From NCBI GenBank assembly GCA_025936115.1, contig JAICTZ010000024.1, positions 1-64,000 of the forward strand: a stretch of 64,000 nucleotides of DNA. The letters run 5' to 3'. Both the position numbers and the translations under genes were made by a program. Positions within the stretch are counted from its first letter, which is position 1, and each line of letters begins with the position of its first letter. This DNA comes from Polyangiaceae bacterium (GTDB lineage Bacteria; Myxococcota_A; Polyangia; Polyangiales; Polyangiaceae). This document shows, piece after piece, positions 33,723 through 41,809 of this stretch. Below the pieces are notes generated by a model, which saw only the letters and a list, made by a program, of their open reading frames with translations, was not told the origin of the DNA and made no database searches.

Positions 33723-34188
33723 GCGCCTCGTCGTCAACACGGGTCCGCTCATCGCGTTGCATCGAGCCGAGGCCCTCGACGTCATCGGTCAACTGCCCGT
33801 CGAGTTCCTGTCGCCTCATGAGGTACGGGACGAGTTGGTTGAAGGCGTTCGGCACGGTCACCCGCCCGTCTCGCCGTCCTGGGTTCGCTTCGTCGCGCTC
33901 GCGAAACCGCTCGACCTCGTCGCTCGGGCGAACCTCGGCGCGGGCGAAGCCGCGGTGATCGAACTCGCTCTCCAAGACGGCGTTGCTCGCGTAGTCATTG
34001 ACGAGCGTCGAGGTCGCCGCGCGGCGCTTGCTGTCGGCCTTCGCGTAACTGGGACGCTCGGTCTGCTCGGGCGCGCGAAGGAGCTGGGCATCGTTCCCGC
34101 CGTGCGCCCGTTCGTCGAGGCCCTTCGTGCAGGCGGGTGGTATCAGCCCGCGATCATCGAGCAGTTCCTCTCGATTATGAGCGAGTGA
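33715..34188 (+). CDS. PIN/DUF3368-family toxin
   Basis: A 157-residue DUF3368 protein: LVVNTGPLIALHRAEALDVI at the N-terminus (acidic/polar PIN residues), ANLGAGEAAVIELALQDG and VVIDERRGRRAALAVGLRV in the middle, TGTLGLLGRAKELG near the C-terminus. PIN-like toxins cleave RNA. Intact, unlike its relative at 28832. The last bases overlap the GTG of the HEPN-motif gene, so the pair may be coexpressed with it. Confidence 0.8.
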   Translation: MAERLVVNTGPLIALHRAEALDVIGQLPVEFLSPHEVRDELVEGVRHGHPPVSPSWVRFVALAKPLDLVARANLGAGEAAVIELALQDGVARVVIDERRGRRAALAVGLRVTGTLGLLGRAKELGIVPAVRPFVEALRAGGWYQPAIIEQFLSIMSE

Positions 34189-35615
34189 ACAGGCCGCGTG
34201 CTCGCGGGCGCCCCACTTCCGCGACATTGGAGAAAATCTTGGAACCGTCGACCGACCTCACAGATGCGCCGCTTCCGATGCTGGCCAGTCTTCCGGCACC
34301 AAACGAGCCCCTACCTTTGAAAACGGGGAATTTCAAAGTCGAGTTCACCGAGCAACACCTTTGCTTGGATGCAGAGCTCGTCGGTGAATTGGCATGGCGC
34401 CGAAAGCCGGGCCCACGGTTCGAGCTCGTCATCCGTTCGTTTCCGACCGGGCTTTTTAGGCCGATGTTCTGCACGGTACTTGATGTCGACGGTTCGCGAG
34501 TCGAATGCGCTGTGGTGCACGTTAATATTTCTCGCCGATTCGGCGAGCAGCCCGTGCTGCGATGTGAGTTGCGCCTTCGTGGCACGACAGACTTTGGCGA
34601 CCCCTCACGGATGCGCAGAGTTACATTCGGCCTAGTCAACTTTGGGCAGTACATCGGGAGCTTTCTCCGAGCGAACGATGGAGGGGGATGGGCGGGCAGG
34701 CTGGTCCTCGAAGGAGGCGGATGGCGATGCACCCTGGATGGGCGTCGGGATCTCGGTGAGGTCGTGAAGCAGCTCGGACGCGAGGGCGGCTTTGCGATTA
34801 CTCACGCCGGATGCCTTGAGCGCGTGGACTCAAGTGATTTCTCGGTCGCCGACATGCAGGCTGCGCTTGATGCTCTGTACGTTCTGCTTTCCTTCGCCCG
34901 TGGACACTCGGTTTCTTTCGTAATGCTCAGCGGTGAAGACGATGCCGGAACTCCGCGGTGGTGGCGCTGGCATATTCCTTCCGTGGATGACTGGTCGGAT
35001 CCAGTAACCTGGTTCGACGAGCAGCGGCCCCATCAACTGTCGCCGATATTCGAGACGTTGGTGACCCGATCAATCGACCCCGGTTGGCGCGACGCTGTGC
35101 AGCTCGCAGTCTATTGGTACGTCCTATCGCTTCAGACGACGTCAACTTCGGACGCGGCGGTCGTGCTCGCCTTTACCGGACTCGACTTGGTCGGATGGTT
35201 TCGACTGGTGGAACTAGAAAAGATCCATTCAAGCGCGGCGTTCGACACGCTCGACGCCGCTGAACGACTGAGGCGTCTTTTGCTCCACATCAGTGTGGAC
35301 GTGCAGATGCCCGCTGGGCTGTCGCGCGTTGCGCAACATGCGGCGACAGAGGGTTGGGCCGATGGCCCTGCTGCGTTGGCGGTGTTGCGAAACTCCGCCG
35401 TCCACCCAAAACGTCGGGCGCGAATCTTTGACGCTCCGGATCCCGTTCGATGGGACGCGTGCACTCTTGCGACGTGGTATTTGGAGCTAGCTTTGCTCGC
35501 GCTGCTCGACCACCGCGGCGTGTACATCAATCGCATCGAGCATCTAACCAGTCACGGTCTCGAGTACGTTCCGTGGGCCACCGCTGACGACATACGTGCG
35601 AGCGAAGAGCCTTAG
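34185..35615 (+). CDS. Large protein with C-terminal HEPN-like motif
   Basis: About 476 residues from GTG 34185, which overlaps the toxin stop as GTGA; ATG 34278 is an alternative. The N-terminal half is beta-rich and unrecognised. The helical C-terminal third contains VLRNSAVHPKR near residue 400, matching the HEPN R-x4-H signature seen in ApeA-like antiphage proteins and many RNases. Its stop overlaps the integrase stop (shared TTAG, convergent). Role in RNA-targeting defence is an inference from this motif and location. Confidence 0.55.
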   Translation: MNRPRARGRPTSATLEKILEPSTDLTDAPLPMLASLPAPNEPLPLKTGNFKVEFTEQHLCLDAELVGELAWRRKPGPRFELVIRSFPTGLFRPMFCTVLDVDGSRVECAVVHVNISRRFGEQPVLRCELRLRGTTDFGDPSRMRRVTFGLVNFGQYIGSFLRANDGGGWAGRLVLEGGGWRCTLDGRRDLGEVVKQLGREGGFAITHAGCLERVDSSDFSVADMQAALDALYVLLSFARGHSVSFVMLSGEDDAGTPRWWRWHIPSVDDWSDPVTWFDEQRPHQLSPIFETLVTRSIDPGWRDAVQLAVYWYVLSLQTTSTSDAAVVLAFTGLDLVGWFRLVELEKIHSSAAFDTLDAAERLRRLLLHISVDVQMPAGLSRVAQHAATEGWADGPAALAVLRNSAVHPKRRARIFDAPDPVRWDACTLATWYLELALLALLDHRGVYINRIEHLTSHGLEYVPWATADDIRASEEP

Positions 35616-36718
35616 CGCGCGGCGAGCGGGATCACCGCCGCATCACCGCCATCTAGCGCGTGCCCAAGTCTCGAATAGTCGTCGCGGAACGCATCAGGCG
35701 CGAGGTGGGCGTATCGCATCGTCATCTGGACCGACTGGTGTCCAAGAATCCTCTGCAGCTTGAAGAGGTCTCCGCCCTTCATCACCCAGCGGGAAGCGAA
35801 CGTGTGCCGCAGGTCGTGAAAGCGCAGATACGGCCGCTCCTTCCCGTTGCGCTGAATGAGCGGGAACCCTGCTCGGTGCAGCACTTCCTGAAAGACCCGC
35901 GCCGACGGCTGTAGCATCGTGCCGGCCTGGTTGGTGAACACGAGCCGCCCTGAGTGCCGCAATCGCCAAGCCCGAAGCACCGGCAGAAGTGGGTCGAGGA
36001 TCGGCACGTACCGAACGCGGTCGCTCTTCGTCGGCCCGTCGAAGCTCCGCTGCACCGTGACCAAGCGTCGCTCGAGGTCGACGTCCGACCACTCGAGGCC
36101 CGCCATCTCTCCAGCGCGCAGCCCCGTGTAGATCGCCAGCGTGTAGAGAACCGCGACGTACTCGTCCTCGCCCGCCGTTGCGCCGAGAAACCGCCGCACC
36201 TCCTCGTCACTTCGGAGCCACTGGTAGTCGCGACCGAACAGCGCGACCTTCGGCTTCCGGAACCGCGGCACGTTGAGCAGCCACGGAACCTTGAAGGCGG
36301 TTGCCGTCCGCAGCATCGTCCCGAGGAGCGTGATGTGGTTGGCGACCGTCTTGTCCGAGAGCTCGTCACCGTCGATCTTCTCGGCCACGTACGTGTCGAC
36401 GTCTTCGACGCCGACATCGCGGACCCTCATCGCCCCGAAGGCCGGCCGCAGATGCCGCCGGATGATGCTCTCGTCATCTTTCGCGCTCCGCTTCCGGGGC
36501 GCTCGATTCTCGAGCCAGTAATCGCAGAGGTCCCCGAACGTCTTTTCCGGGGGCGGAGCGTTCCGGATGCCCCGCTTGATCTCCTCGGCCTCAACCTGAT
36601 GGCGGCTCAGCTCCGTCTGGGCGCGCCGATAGTCGTCGAAGACGGCGCTCTGTCGTTCACCCTTCTCGTCAATCCAACGGATGCGCCACTTTCCGCGGTG
36701 CTTGGTGGGCTTGGCCAC
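35612..36718 (-). CDS. int: Tyrosine recombinase / integrase
   Basis: A 368-residue tyrosine recombinase. The N-terminal AP2-like arm domain (GKWRIRWIDEKGERQSAVF) and SAM-like core-binding domain precede the catalytic domain with R201 (TGLRAGEM), K231, H301-R304 (FHDLRHTFAS), H327 (LGHQS) and Y336 (MRYAHL). It integrates or excises an element, commonly at tRNA 3' ends. GTG 36718 with GAGG upstream is preferred to the earlier ATG at 36742, giving the common VAKPTKHRGKW start. Candidate attachment repeats lie at 36880 and 29559. Confidence 0.93.
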   Translation of the reverse strand: MAKPTKHRGKWRIRWIDEKGERQSAVFDDYRRAQTELSRHQVEAEEIKRGIRNAPPPEKTFGDLCDYWLENRAPRKRSAKDDESIIRRHLRPAFGAMRVRDVGVEDVDTYVAEKIDGDELSDKTVANHITLLGTMLRTATAFKVPWLLNVPRFRKPKVALFGRDYQWLRSDEEVRRFLGATAGEDEYVAVLYTLAIYTGLRAGEMAGLEWSDVDLERRLVTVQRSFDGPTKSDRVRYVPILDPLLPVLRAWRLRHSGRLVFTNQAGTMLQPSARVFQEVLHRAGFPLIQRNGKERPYLRFHDLRHTFASRWVMKGGDLFKLQRILGHQSVQMTMRYAHLAPDAFRDDYSRLGHALDGGDAAVIPLAAR

Positions 36719-36727
36719 GGCCTCATT

Positions 36728-36744
36728 CCTTGCTCCGAGCAAGG
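36728..36744. promoter_or_regulatory. Inverted repeat at the integrase start
   Basis: CCTTGCTC and GAGCAAGG flank a single C just upstream of the integrase start codon. It may be an operator or hide the ribosome-binding site in the mRNA. Confidence 0.45.
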
Positions 36745-36748
36745 CCGA

Positions 36749-36784
36749 CCGTCTCCTGCAGGACCTTCACCACCCGCTGCAGGA
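36749..36784. promoter_or_regulatory. Split motif CCGTCTCCTGCAG-N13-CGCTGCAGGA, copy B
   Basis: Same arms and same 13-bp spacer as 33396-33431, placed 31 bp upstream of the integrase start. Two copies, each upstream of an integration gene, suggest a common regulator or recombinase arm sites. Confidence 0.65.
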
Positions 36785-36840
36785 TCGCAGCGGGTCGGTC
36801 GAAGGTTGCGTGGCCCCATTGTGGCCCCACAAAAGCGAAA

Positions 36841-36871
36841 CGCGGAGCGCCCGTCTTGGGCTAACTCCGCG
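36841..36871. terminator. Hairpin CGCGGAG/CTCCGCG near the integrase
   Basis: Seven-bp outer stem with a loop that can itself pair GCCC with GGGC, followed on the plus strand by CAGCTGTTTT. It lies in the 394-bp gap 36719-37112 that holds the integrase control region, a doubled GTGGCCCCA at about 36810-36830 and the attachment-like repeat below. No gene is seen in the gap. Confidence 0.45.
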
Positions 36872-36879
36872 CAGCTGTT

Positions 36880-36892
36880 TTAGTTGCGCGGG
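36880..36892 (+). repeat. Attachment-like direct repeat TTAGTTGCGCGGG
   Basis: Identical to 29559-29571. The inner GTTGCGCGGG also occurs at 55818-55827 as the 3' end of the tRNA-fMet gene, and as GTTGCGTGGG at 31934-31943, all in the same orientation. Position just beyond the integrase suits an attachment core. Confidence 0.5.
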
Positions 36893-37112
36893 CTTGCAAC
36901 TCGACTTTCCGCCCCAGCCGGATCCTGGGGTTCCGGAGGTGTGGGTGCCGTTCGAGGGCTCTGTCGCCGTCGGTTGGTAGGTGGGCAACCCGGCAGATGT
37001 GGCCACGAGAGGCCCTCCCGGCACGACGGGGCCGCTGTCGTCGGGCTGACGCGGTCTCGATGGCGTCAGACGGAACCCGACGGCCCTGGTGTAGCCTGCT
37101 CTCCGCCGCAGC

Positions 37113-38282
37113 ATGGCGACCATCCCTTACATCATCGAGACTTCGTGTGCGCACCACCCGCTGAGACCGGCAGGCAGGCTGCCGTCGACAGGGCACGTTC
37201 CGATGAATCTGAAGAGGTTGTTCAGCTACGGCTCGCTGCTCTTTCAGGACAAGAAGAAGCTTCAGCGGAAGCTGTATGCAGATGTCTTGCCGCTGTGGAG
37301 TACTCTTCACGAGCAATACGGCATCTACGTTCGAGACGAGCTCGACACGCTCGTCTCAGATGCCGACGGCGAGGACCTTCGCAAGATAAGTGAGATCGTC
37401 GGCATCGCCTGCGGCGCGAAGGTACTCTGCTCGGCATTCCGTGTGAACCCCAATAGGTTGGTGCGTCATCAGGCCACGAGCGGCAAGCGGCTTGACTTCG
37501 AGTTTCACAAAGGCGGCCATCACTACTTTCACGAGATGAAGGGTACGACCTACGAGTCGAAGGCCAGCCAAAAGGCGAAGGACATCACCAATCAAAAATC
37601 CGGAGCAAGCCTCGTCAGCGTACGCGCGTCGAGCGCAACAATCACGGTATACGAGCAGGACGGTCGTCGCGGTGACGGCACGTACGTACTACTCATCGAC
37701 CCACCCACACAGGGCAAATCGCGGCGGAGTCGCCGCGAGGATGAGCTGGCAACTGTGCTCGTCTACTACCGGAACATTCTCTCGGTAACCCACTCGGGCA
37801 ACGGGAACGATTGGCTAGCCAGCATAATTGTCGAACTCCGTGCGGGCAGGCGGCCGCCAACGCAGGCGCCCTCGACGCTGCGTATCGTGCCCCGCGTGCT
37901 CGAACCGACCAACGCCGAACGGCCAAGTGGGTACTCCGGAACCGTGTTCGACCGCAGAACCTACGAAGCTGCCATCACGAAGTACCTGTCCTTCGAGGCT
38001 GCGTCCGCAGCCATTGAGCGGCCAGTCTTCTTCCATGGAGTATCCGACGAGATCGTCTCGGCAATACGCGAATGTCGATGGGACGATGTCCTCGGTTACG
38101 AGGATCCTTCCGCGAACGACGAAGATGAAAAAGACCGAGCCGACGATCGACTCGTGTTGCGAAGCGGCACGGTAACCCGAGACCTCGTTGAAGACGGCGA
38201 GCTTGCGGCTGCCGCACGGAATACCTTTCAGCTGCTCAGGCGCGCCTACTTGAGACGACGCGCCGCTGGTCTGTCGCGCTGA
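37113..38282 (+). CDS. Putative PD-(D/E)xK-type nuclease, family unknown
   Basis: A 389-residue protein. RLDFEFHKGGHHYFHEMKGTT gives D128, then E141-x-K143, the D-x12-E-x-K arrangement of PD-(D/E)xK nucleases with predicted strands around it. The remainder is not recognised; the C-terminus is basic. It stops exactly where the opposing gene stops (38282/38283). ATG 37113 lacks a good ribosome-binding site, and ATG 37203 is an alternative. Defence or restriction is a guess from motif and neighbourhood. Confidence 0.5.
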   Translation: MATIPYIIETSCAHHPLRPAGRLPSTGHVPMNLKRLFSYGSLLFQDKKKLQRKLYADVLPLWSTLHEQYGIYVRDELDTLVSDADGEDLRKISEIVGIACGAKVLCSAFRVNPNRLVRHQATSGKRLDFEFHKGGHHYFHEMKGTTYESKASQKAKDITNQKSGASLVSVRASSATITVYEQDGRRGDGTYVLLIDPPTQGKSRRSRREDELATVLVYYRNILSVTHSGNGNDWLASIIVELRAGRRPPTQAPSTLRIVPRVLEPTNAERPSGYSGTVFDRRTYEAAITKYLSFEAASAAIERPVFFHGVSDEIVSAIRECRWDDVLGYEDPSANDEDEKDRADDRLVLRSGTVTRDLVEDGELAAAARNTFQLLRRAYLRRRAAGLSR

Positions 38283-39242
38283 CTACATTGGAAGCGGAAA
38301 CTCACAAGGACCCGTGGGTAGCTTTCCGACATGGAAGTGACCGCGACTGCAATACGGGAGAACGTGCCCGAGCGTGTCGAGCGCGCGGTGACTGCGGGAG
38401 TAGATCGGTTCCACGATCGTGCACCACGCACCGTCGCGGTGGGCGTAGTCGAAAAAGCAGATGAGGTCGATCGGCTGGGCCCAGTCGAACGCCATCCATC
38501 CGCGGATCGTTTCACGAAGGTTAACCAGATAAGGGTTGCCGTCGAGGTCGAGGAAAAGAATCCCGGGTACGCTAAGCGCCGGACGACTGACGCGTCTCGT
38601 AGCTTTGGAAGCAGACTGTTCGATCTGCCTGGCGGCGTGGCGGACGCGTGGGTAGAGGCGACGAGCATCTTCCCTGGCGTTCTCGACGTTTTCGTCCGGT
38701 GCAAACACCGGCCCGGATCGTCCCCAATCCGCAACGAGGCGCTCCATCGTGACCTTTTCCTGTCGGAGCGATGTGCAAAGCCGCTTCACCTCCGCCACGT
38801 GCACGCCATAGCCGTGACCGACTTGATAATCCGCGCCATGACCGGCGCCCTGTGGCTGCCACGTCACGTGTCCCACCGGGCGCAGGATGGGCCCGACCAG
38901 AAGCTCGCTCTTCGTCGGCTCGTAGAGGCTGGGGCATCGGAGGCGTCCCTGCATTGGAATCTGCGCTCCCGCCTCGGTGCTCGACGTTCGAAGGAGTTCA
39001 GCCGCGAGCGCCACGAGGCGTGTCCGTCCCCCAACCGTTGCAATATCCCCGCGCAGCTGGTGCCTCGACGACCGCTTACCGAGCTCGGCCGCACGCCACT
39101 CAAACGGGAACAGGCGATCGAGTAGCGCGAGCTCGTCGAGCAGGGAGGCGCGGTCCGGAAAGTGCGGGGCCCACTTGGGCATCGCCCACAGGTCGTGCGA
39201 GGTCCCCGGGAGCCCGACATCGGCGTTCTCATACGTTTCCAT
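38283..39242 (-). CDS. Putative PD-(D/E)xK-type nuclease, family unknown
   Basis: A 319-residue protein with ADYQVGHGYGVHVAEVKRL: D138 and E151-V-K153, the same D-x12-E-x-K spacing as the convergent neighbour. GGAGGA lies seven bases upstream of ATG 39242. The N-terminal 100 residues contain LLDELALLDRLFPFEW and are not recognised. ILFLDLDGNPYLVNLRE in the C-terminal half suggests a further beta strand unit. Tail-to-tail placement with a similar-motif gene is unusual. Confidence 0.45.
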   Translation of the reverse strand: METYENADVGLPGTSHDLWAMPKWAPHFPDRASLLDELALLDRLFPFEWRAAELGKRSSRHQLRGDIATVGGRTRLVALAAELLRTSSTEAGAQIPMQGRLRCPSLYEPTKSELLVGPILRPVGHVTWQPQGAGHGADYQVGHGYGVHVAEVKRLCTSLRQEKVTMERLVADWGRSGPVFAPDENVENAREDARRLYPRVRHAARQIEQSASKATRRVSRPALSVPGILFLDLDGNPYLVNLRETIRGWMAFDWAQPIDLICFFDYAHRDGAWCTIVEPIYSRSHRALDTLGHVLPYCSRGHFHVGKLPTGPCEFPLPM

Positions 39243-39284
39243 CGAATTCCTCCTGAGCGTTCACGTAGCGGCGTACGATTCGAC

Positions 39285-39785
39285 CTACTCTTTGAGCCCA
39301 AGCCCGGTGAGAAATCTCGCGAGCACCGCCCGTCCAATTCGCTTGTTCGTTGCAGCGATGCTCTTGGCGATACCACGCGCATCGGCGGTGCTCAGCGCAC
39401 GAGCCTCAACGAGGAGCGCGAGAACCTGAAGGCCCCATAGCACCGGCACCTTCGACCGTTCGCACGCGGCCCGCAGCTGTTTGTCGTTTGAAACACATGT
39501 CCATCCCTCGGCCTTTGCAATGGCAAGGCAGAGCCTGTCCTGGAAAGACAGACGGCCATCCTTCGAGGTTGCCACCGACGACGCGAGCTCGAGCGAGGGC
39601 TCGTAGACCTTGATCCCCAGAGAGGCCGCCATGGTCGCGTCAATGTCGTCAACTTCCTCGAACACCGGCGTCGCCACGTGTACTTCACCGACGTGTCGGG
39701 ACACGAGCGTGATGATCGCCGGATCCGCTTTCGCGAAATCGATGAGCACGCACGCATCGACGATGAGGAAGCGGACGACCCCCAT
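39285..39785 (-). CDS. PIN-domain toxin
   Basis: A 166-residue PIN domain: LIVDACVLIDFAKAD (D10), PVFEEVDDID, SFQDRLCLAIAKAEGWTCVSND supplying the remaining acidic residues. It is encoded 6 bp after the XRE/ImmA-type gene, a pairing known for toxin-antitoxin modules with metallopeptidase-domain antitoxins. Likely RNase toxin. The LSTADARGIAKSIAATNKRIG tail is helical and may be the antitoxin-binding region. Confidence 0.82.
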   Translation of the reverse strand: MGVVRFLIVDACVLIDFAKADPAIITLVSRHVGEVHVATPVFEEVDDIDATMAASLGIKVYEPSLELASSVATSKDGRLSFQDRLCLAIAKAEGWTCVSNDKQLRAACERSKVPVLWGLQVLALLVEARALSTADARGIAKSIAATNKRIGRAVLARFLTGLGLKE

Positions 39786-39791
39786 GGCAAC

Positions 39792-40940
39792 TTATGCAAT
39801 CCAAGAGTTCGAAAGGCCGCGCATGGAATCGATGTCCATGCCGAGGATCTCGGCAGCCCGCGACAATGAAATCTCCTCCGCCTCCACGGCCTGGCGGACG
39901 AGCCGATGGAGGCGCCCCTCAACGAAGTCGCCGGCCAGCAGATGCTCCGGCTCGTCCGCGACCCTCGCAGAGGGGCCACCGCGAAACGCGCCGGCATCCA
40001 GACCATCGGGTTCGTCGGTCTTGCCGAGAGAGTATCCCGTGAGCGACTTGTACTCCCAGTGGAAGCGCGACCAGAGCTTCGAGCCGTCCGATGACTTTGC
40101 TGCAACTCGATAGAGGACAGACTGCCAGCTCATGCGGAAGAACCGCTTCAGGGTGAACACGACCTTCACGAGTGGGAGACCCCGGGCCTCCTCGAGCTTG
40201 CGATCGAACAGGTCGTCGGGCATCAGAAAATAACTCGCGAAAGTGTCGGCCTCCTTCTCCTGCGAAAGGTCCTCCTCCGTTTTCGCCACGTCGTAGGCGT
40301 CGAAGTGAAGCAGTAGATGCCCCAGCTCGTGCGCAGCCGTGAAGATCCAGCGCTCGACAGAGAGTCGCTCCCACACGTTCACGACGACGGCTGGCCCTCC
40401 ATCCTTCGCTGCGACGGAAAGGCCAAAAAAGCCCTCTGATGCAAGCTTCGGCGTAAACACTTTTACGCCGTTGTTCTCGAGGACACCGCAAATGTCCCAG
40501 ACCACTTCGTGCTGCCCTGCGACTGCTCGGGCAAGGTCGGCTGCTTTCCGCGGTCGGTCCGCCTTCGGCACGCCCTTGAGTTTCTCGGCAACGCTCGCGA
40601 ATTTGAACTTCTCTCGCGCGTGAAGCAGCTCCTCGAGCTCGTTGTAGTCGTCGAGCCAGCGGGCGACGTCGGCGAGGAGTTCACCGCGCGTCGTCATTTT
40701 TTTCTGAGCGCGGAATCTAACGGCAGTCAGAGTGCGGACCGGTGCCAGCAGCTCTTCGAGCCGAACATCCAGCGCGCTGGCGATGCGCATCAGGGAATCA
40801 ACGCGCGGCGCCGACGCTCCACTCTCGATATTTCGGTAGCCCACGCGCGAGAGTCCAGCCGCGTCCGCGACGTCCGCCTGACTCTTCCCTTTTGCGCCTC
40901 TGATCCGCCGTAGGTTCCCACTTAGGATGGTGAGGTCCAT
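39792..40940 (-). CDS. XRE HTH + ImmA/IrrE metallopeptidase regulator/antitoxin
   Basis: A 382-residue protein. Residues 6-65 are an XRE HTH (SQADVADAAGLSRVGYRNIE). A helical linker follows, then a DUF955/ImmA-IrrE domain with AAHELGHLLLH (H204-E205-x2-H208) and EKEADTFASYFLMP. A C-terminal EISLSRAAEILGMD helix-turn element follows. Such proteins repress their own promoter and are inactivated or act by proteolysis under stress. It faces the Ubl operon across 132 bp that contain a perfect palindrome. Confidence 0.9.
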   Translation of the reverse strand: MDLTILSGNLRRIRGAKGKSQADVADAAGLSRVGYRNIESGASAPRVDSLMRIASALDVRLEELLAPVRTLTAVRFRAQKKMTTRGELLADVARWLDDYNELEELLHAREKFKFASVAEKLKGVPKADRPRKAADLARAVAGQHEVVWDICGVLENNGVKVFTPKLASEGFFGLSVAAKDGGPAVVVNVWERLSVERWIFTAAHELGHLLLHFDAYDVAKTEEDLSQEKEADTFASYFLMPDDLFDRKLEEARGLPLVKVVFTLKRFFRMSWQSVLYRVAAKSSDGSKLWSRFHWEYKSLTGYSLGKTDEPDGLDAGAFRGGPSARVADEPEHLLAGDFVEGRLHRLVRQAVEAEEISLSRAAEILGMDIDSMRGLSNSWIA

Positions 40941-40957
40941 GATTTCGCCATGTCCCT

Positions 40958-40990
40958 ATTCTGCCCACCTTGACAGAACTCGTCAAGGTG
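40958..40990. promoter_or_regulatory. Palindromic operator with divergent promoter elements
   Basis: CACCTTGAC (40966-40974) and GTCAAGGTG (40982-40990) form a perfect inverted repeat with a 7-nt spacer. Leftward, TTGACG (40981-40986) plus CAGAAT (40958-40963) with 17-bp spacing makes a promoter for the XRE/ImmA-PIN pair. Rightward, TTGACA (40970-40975) has only weak -10 candidates near AAGTTTACT. Binding at the palindrome would cover both -35 boxes and could co-control the Ubl operon. Confidence 0.72.
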
Positions 40991-41072
40991 ACAAGTTTAC
41001 TGGCGTAGCGAGCAAAATCGGTTGACCGCGCCATCCCGGCGCCACCCAGATCCAGCCGCTCCAGGCCCCAAA

Positions 41073-41372
41073 ATGTCCCATGAAAACCCGCCGAACCGAG
41101 AGCTACGCGTCGTAGTCCACTATCCCCCCGCCGCTCAACCCTACCGCAAGCACGCGCCGCCAACGGAAACGGTTGGGCAGCTCAAGACCCACGTCTTGGA
41201 TGCCTTCGACCTGAAGGAGGGACCGCAGCCCGACGGCAGCAACGTGACCTACACCCTCTATCACGGGAAGACGCCGCTCGAGAACATGCAGGAGACGCTC
41301 GGCGCGCTTGCTGGCCACTCCGACGAGTTGCAGCTCAAGCTCTCGCAGCAGATCACCCAAGGCGCGGCGTGA
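41073..41372 (+). CDS. Ubiquitin-like protein (Ubl)
   Basis: A 99-residue beta-grasp-like protein: ELRVVVHYPPAAQPYRKH (first hairpin), ETVGQLKTHVLDAFDL (helix), VTYTLYHGKTPLENMQETLG and DELQLKLSQQ strands. The chain ends ...QITQGAA rather than diglycine. It opens a four-gene run with E2, JAB and E1 homologues, which fits the modifier of a bacterial conjugation pathway. ATG 41073 was chosen; a TTG at 41022 would extend it. GTGA couples it to the E2 gene. Confidence 0.78.
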   Translation: MSHENPPNRELRVVVHYPPAAQPYRKHAPPTETVGQLKTHVLDAFDLKEGPQPDGSNVTYTLYHGKTPLENMQETLGALAGHSDELQLKLSQQITQGAA

Positions 41373-41809
41373 CGCCGCCGGAGCTCTCGGCCATCAACCT
41401 CGACTCCGACTACGATGAGGCGCTCGGTACACCGGACGCCTCTCGCTGGTCGCTGGAGAAGGCCGCCCCGTTGGAGATCCTCGCCACGATGAGTCCGGCG
41501 GCGGTGACGGCCGAGAAGTTCCAAGCTCGGTTCTTGTGGAGCTCGTATCCCGACGAACCCCCGTCCATGAAGTTTCGCGACCCGGCGAGCGGGCGACTCG
41601 ATCTCCCTTCCGCTTGGCCGCAGGTGCGTGGCTTCCGACCGCCGAGCTTGGATGCGTGCGTGAACTGGTGCCTGGAGGGCTTCGCGATCCATCCTGAGTG
41701 GCGGCAGGACGCTCGCTTTCGATGGATGACTGACGGGAATGTTCTGCTGAAGGTTCTGCGGACCCTTCAAAGCGAACTCGACGACTACTTCACCGGGAGG
41801 CATCCGTGA
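41369..41809 (+). CDS. E2-like ubiquitin-conjugating enzyme homologue
   Basis: A 146-residue protein with an E2/UBC-like core: KFQARFLWSSYPDEPPSMKF gives the beta-meander and the YPDEPP element, followed by a loop and SLDACVNWCLEG where C97 (or C101) is the candidate catalytic cysteine, then a terminal helix. It would receive the Ubl from E1 and transfer it to targets. GTG start overlaps the Ubl stop and its own stop overlaps the JAB start. Eukaryotic HPN is absent, as in other bacterial E2s. Confidence 0.7.
   Translation: MTPPELSAINLDSDYDEALGTPDASRWSLEKAAPLEILATMSPAAVTAEKFQARFLWSSYPDEPPSMKFRDPASGRLDLPSAWPQVRGFRPPSLDACVNWCLEGFAIHPEWRQDARFRWMTDGNVLLKVLRTLQSELDDYFTGRHP

Noticed and set aside
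36719-37112. A tRNA or tRNA fragment beside the tyrosine integrase
   Set aside because: No cloverleaf can be folded. Only the 10-13-bp tRNA-end-like repeat is present.
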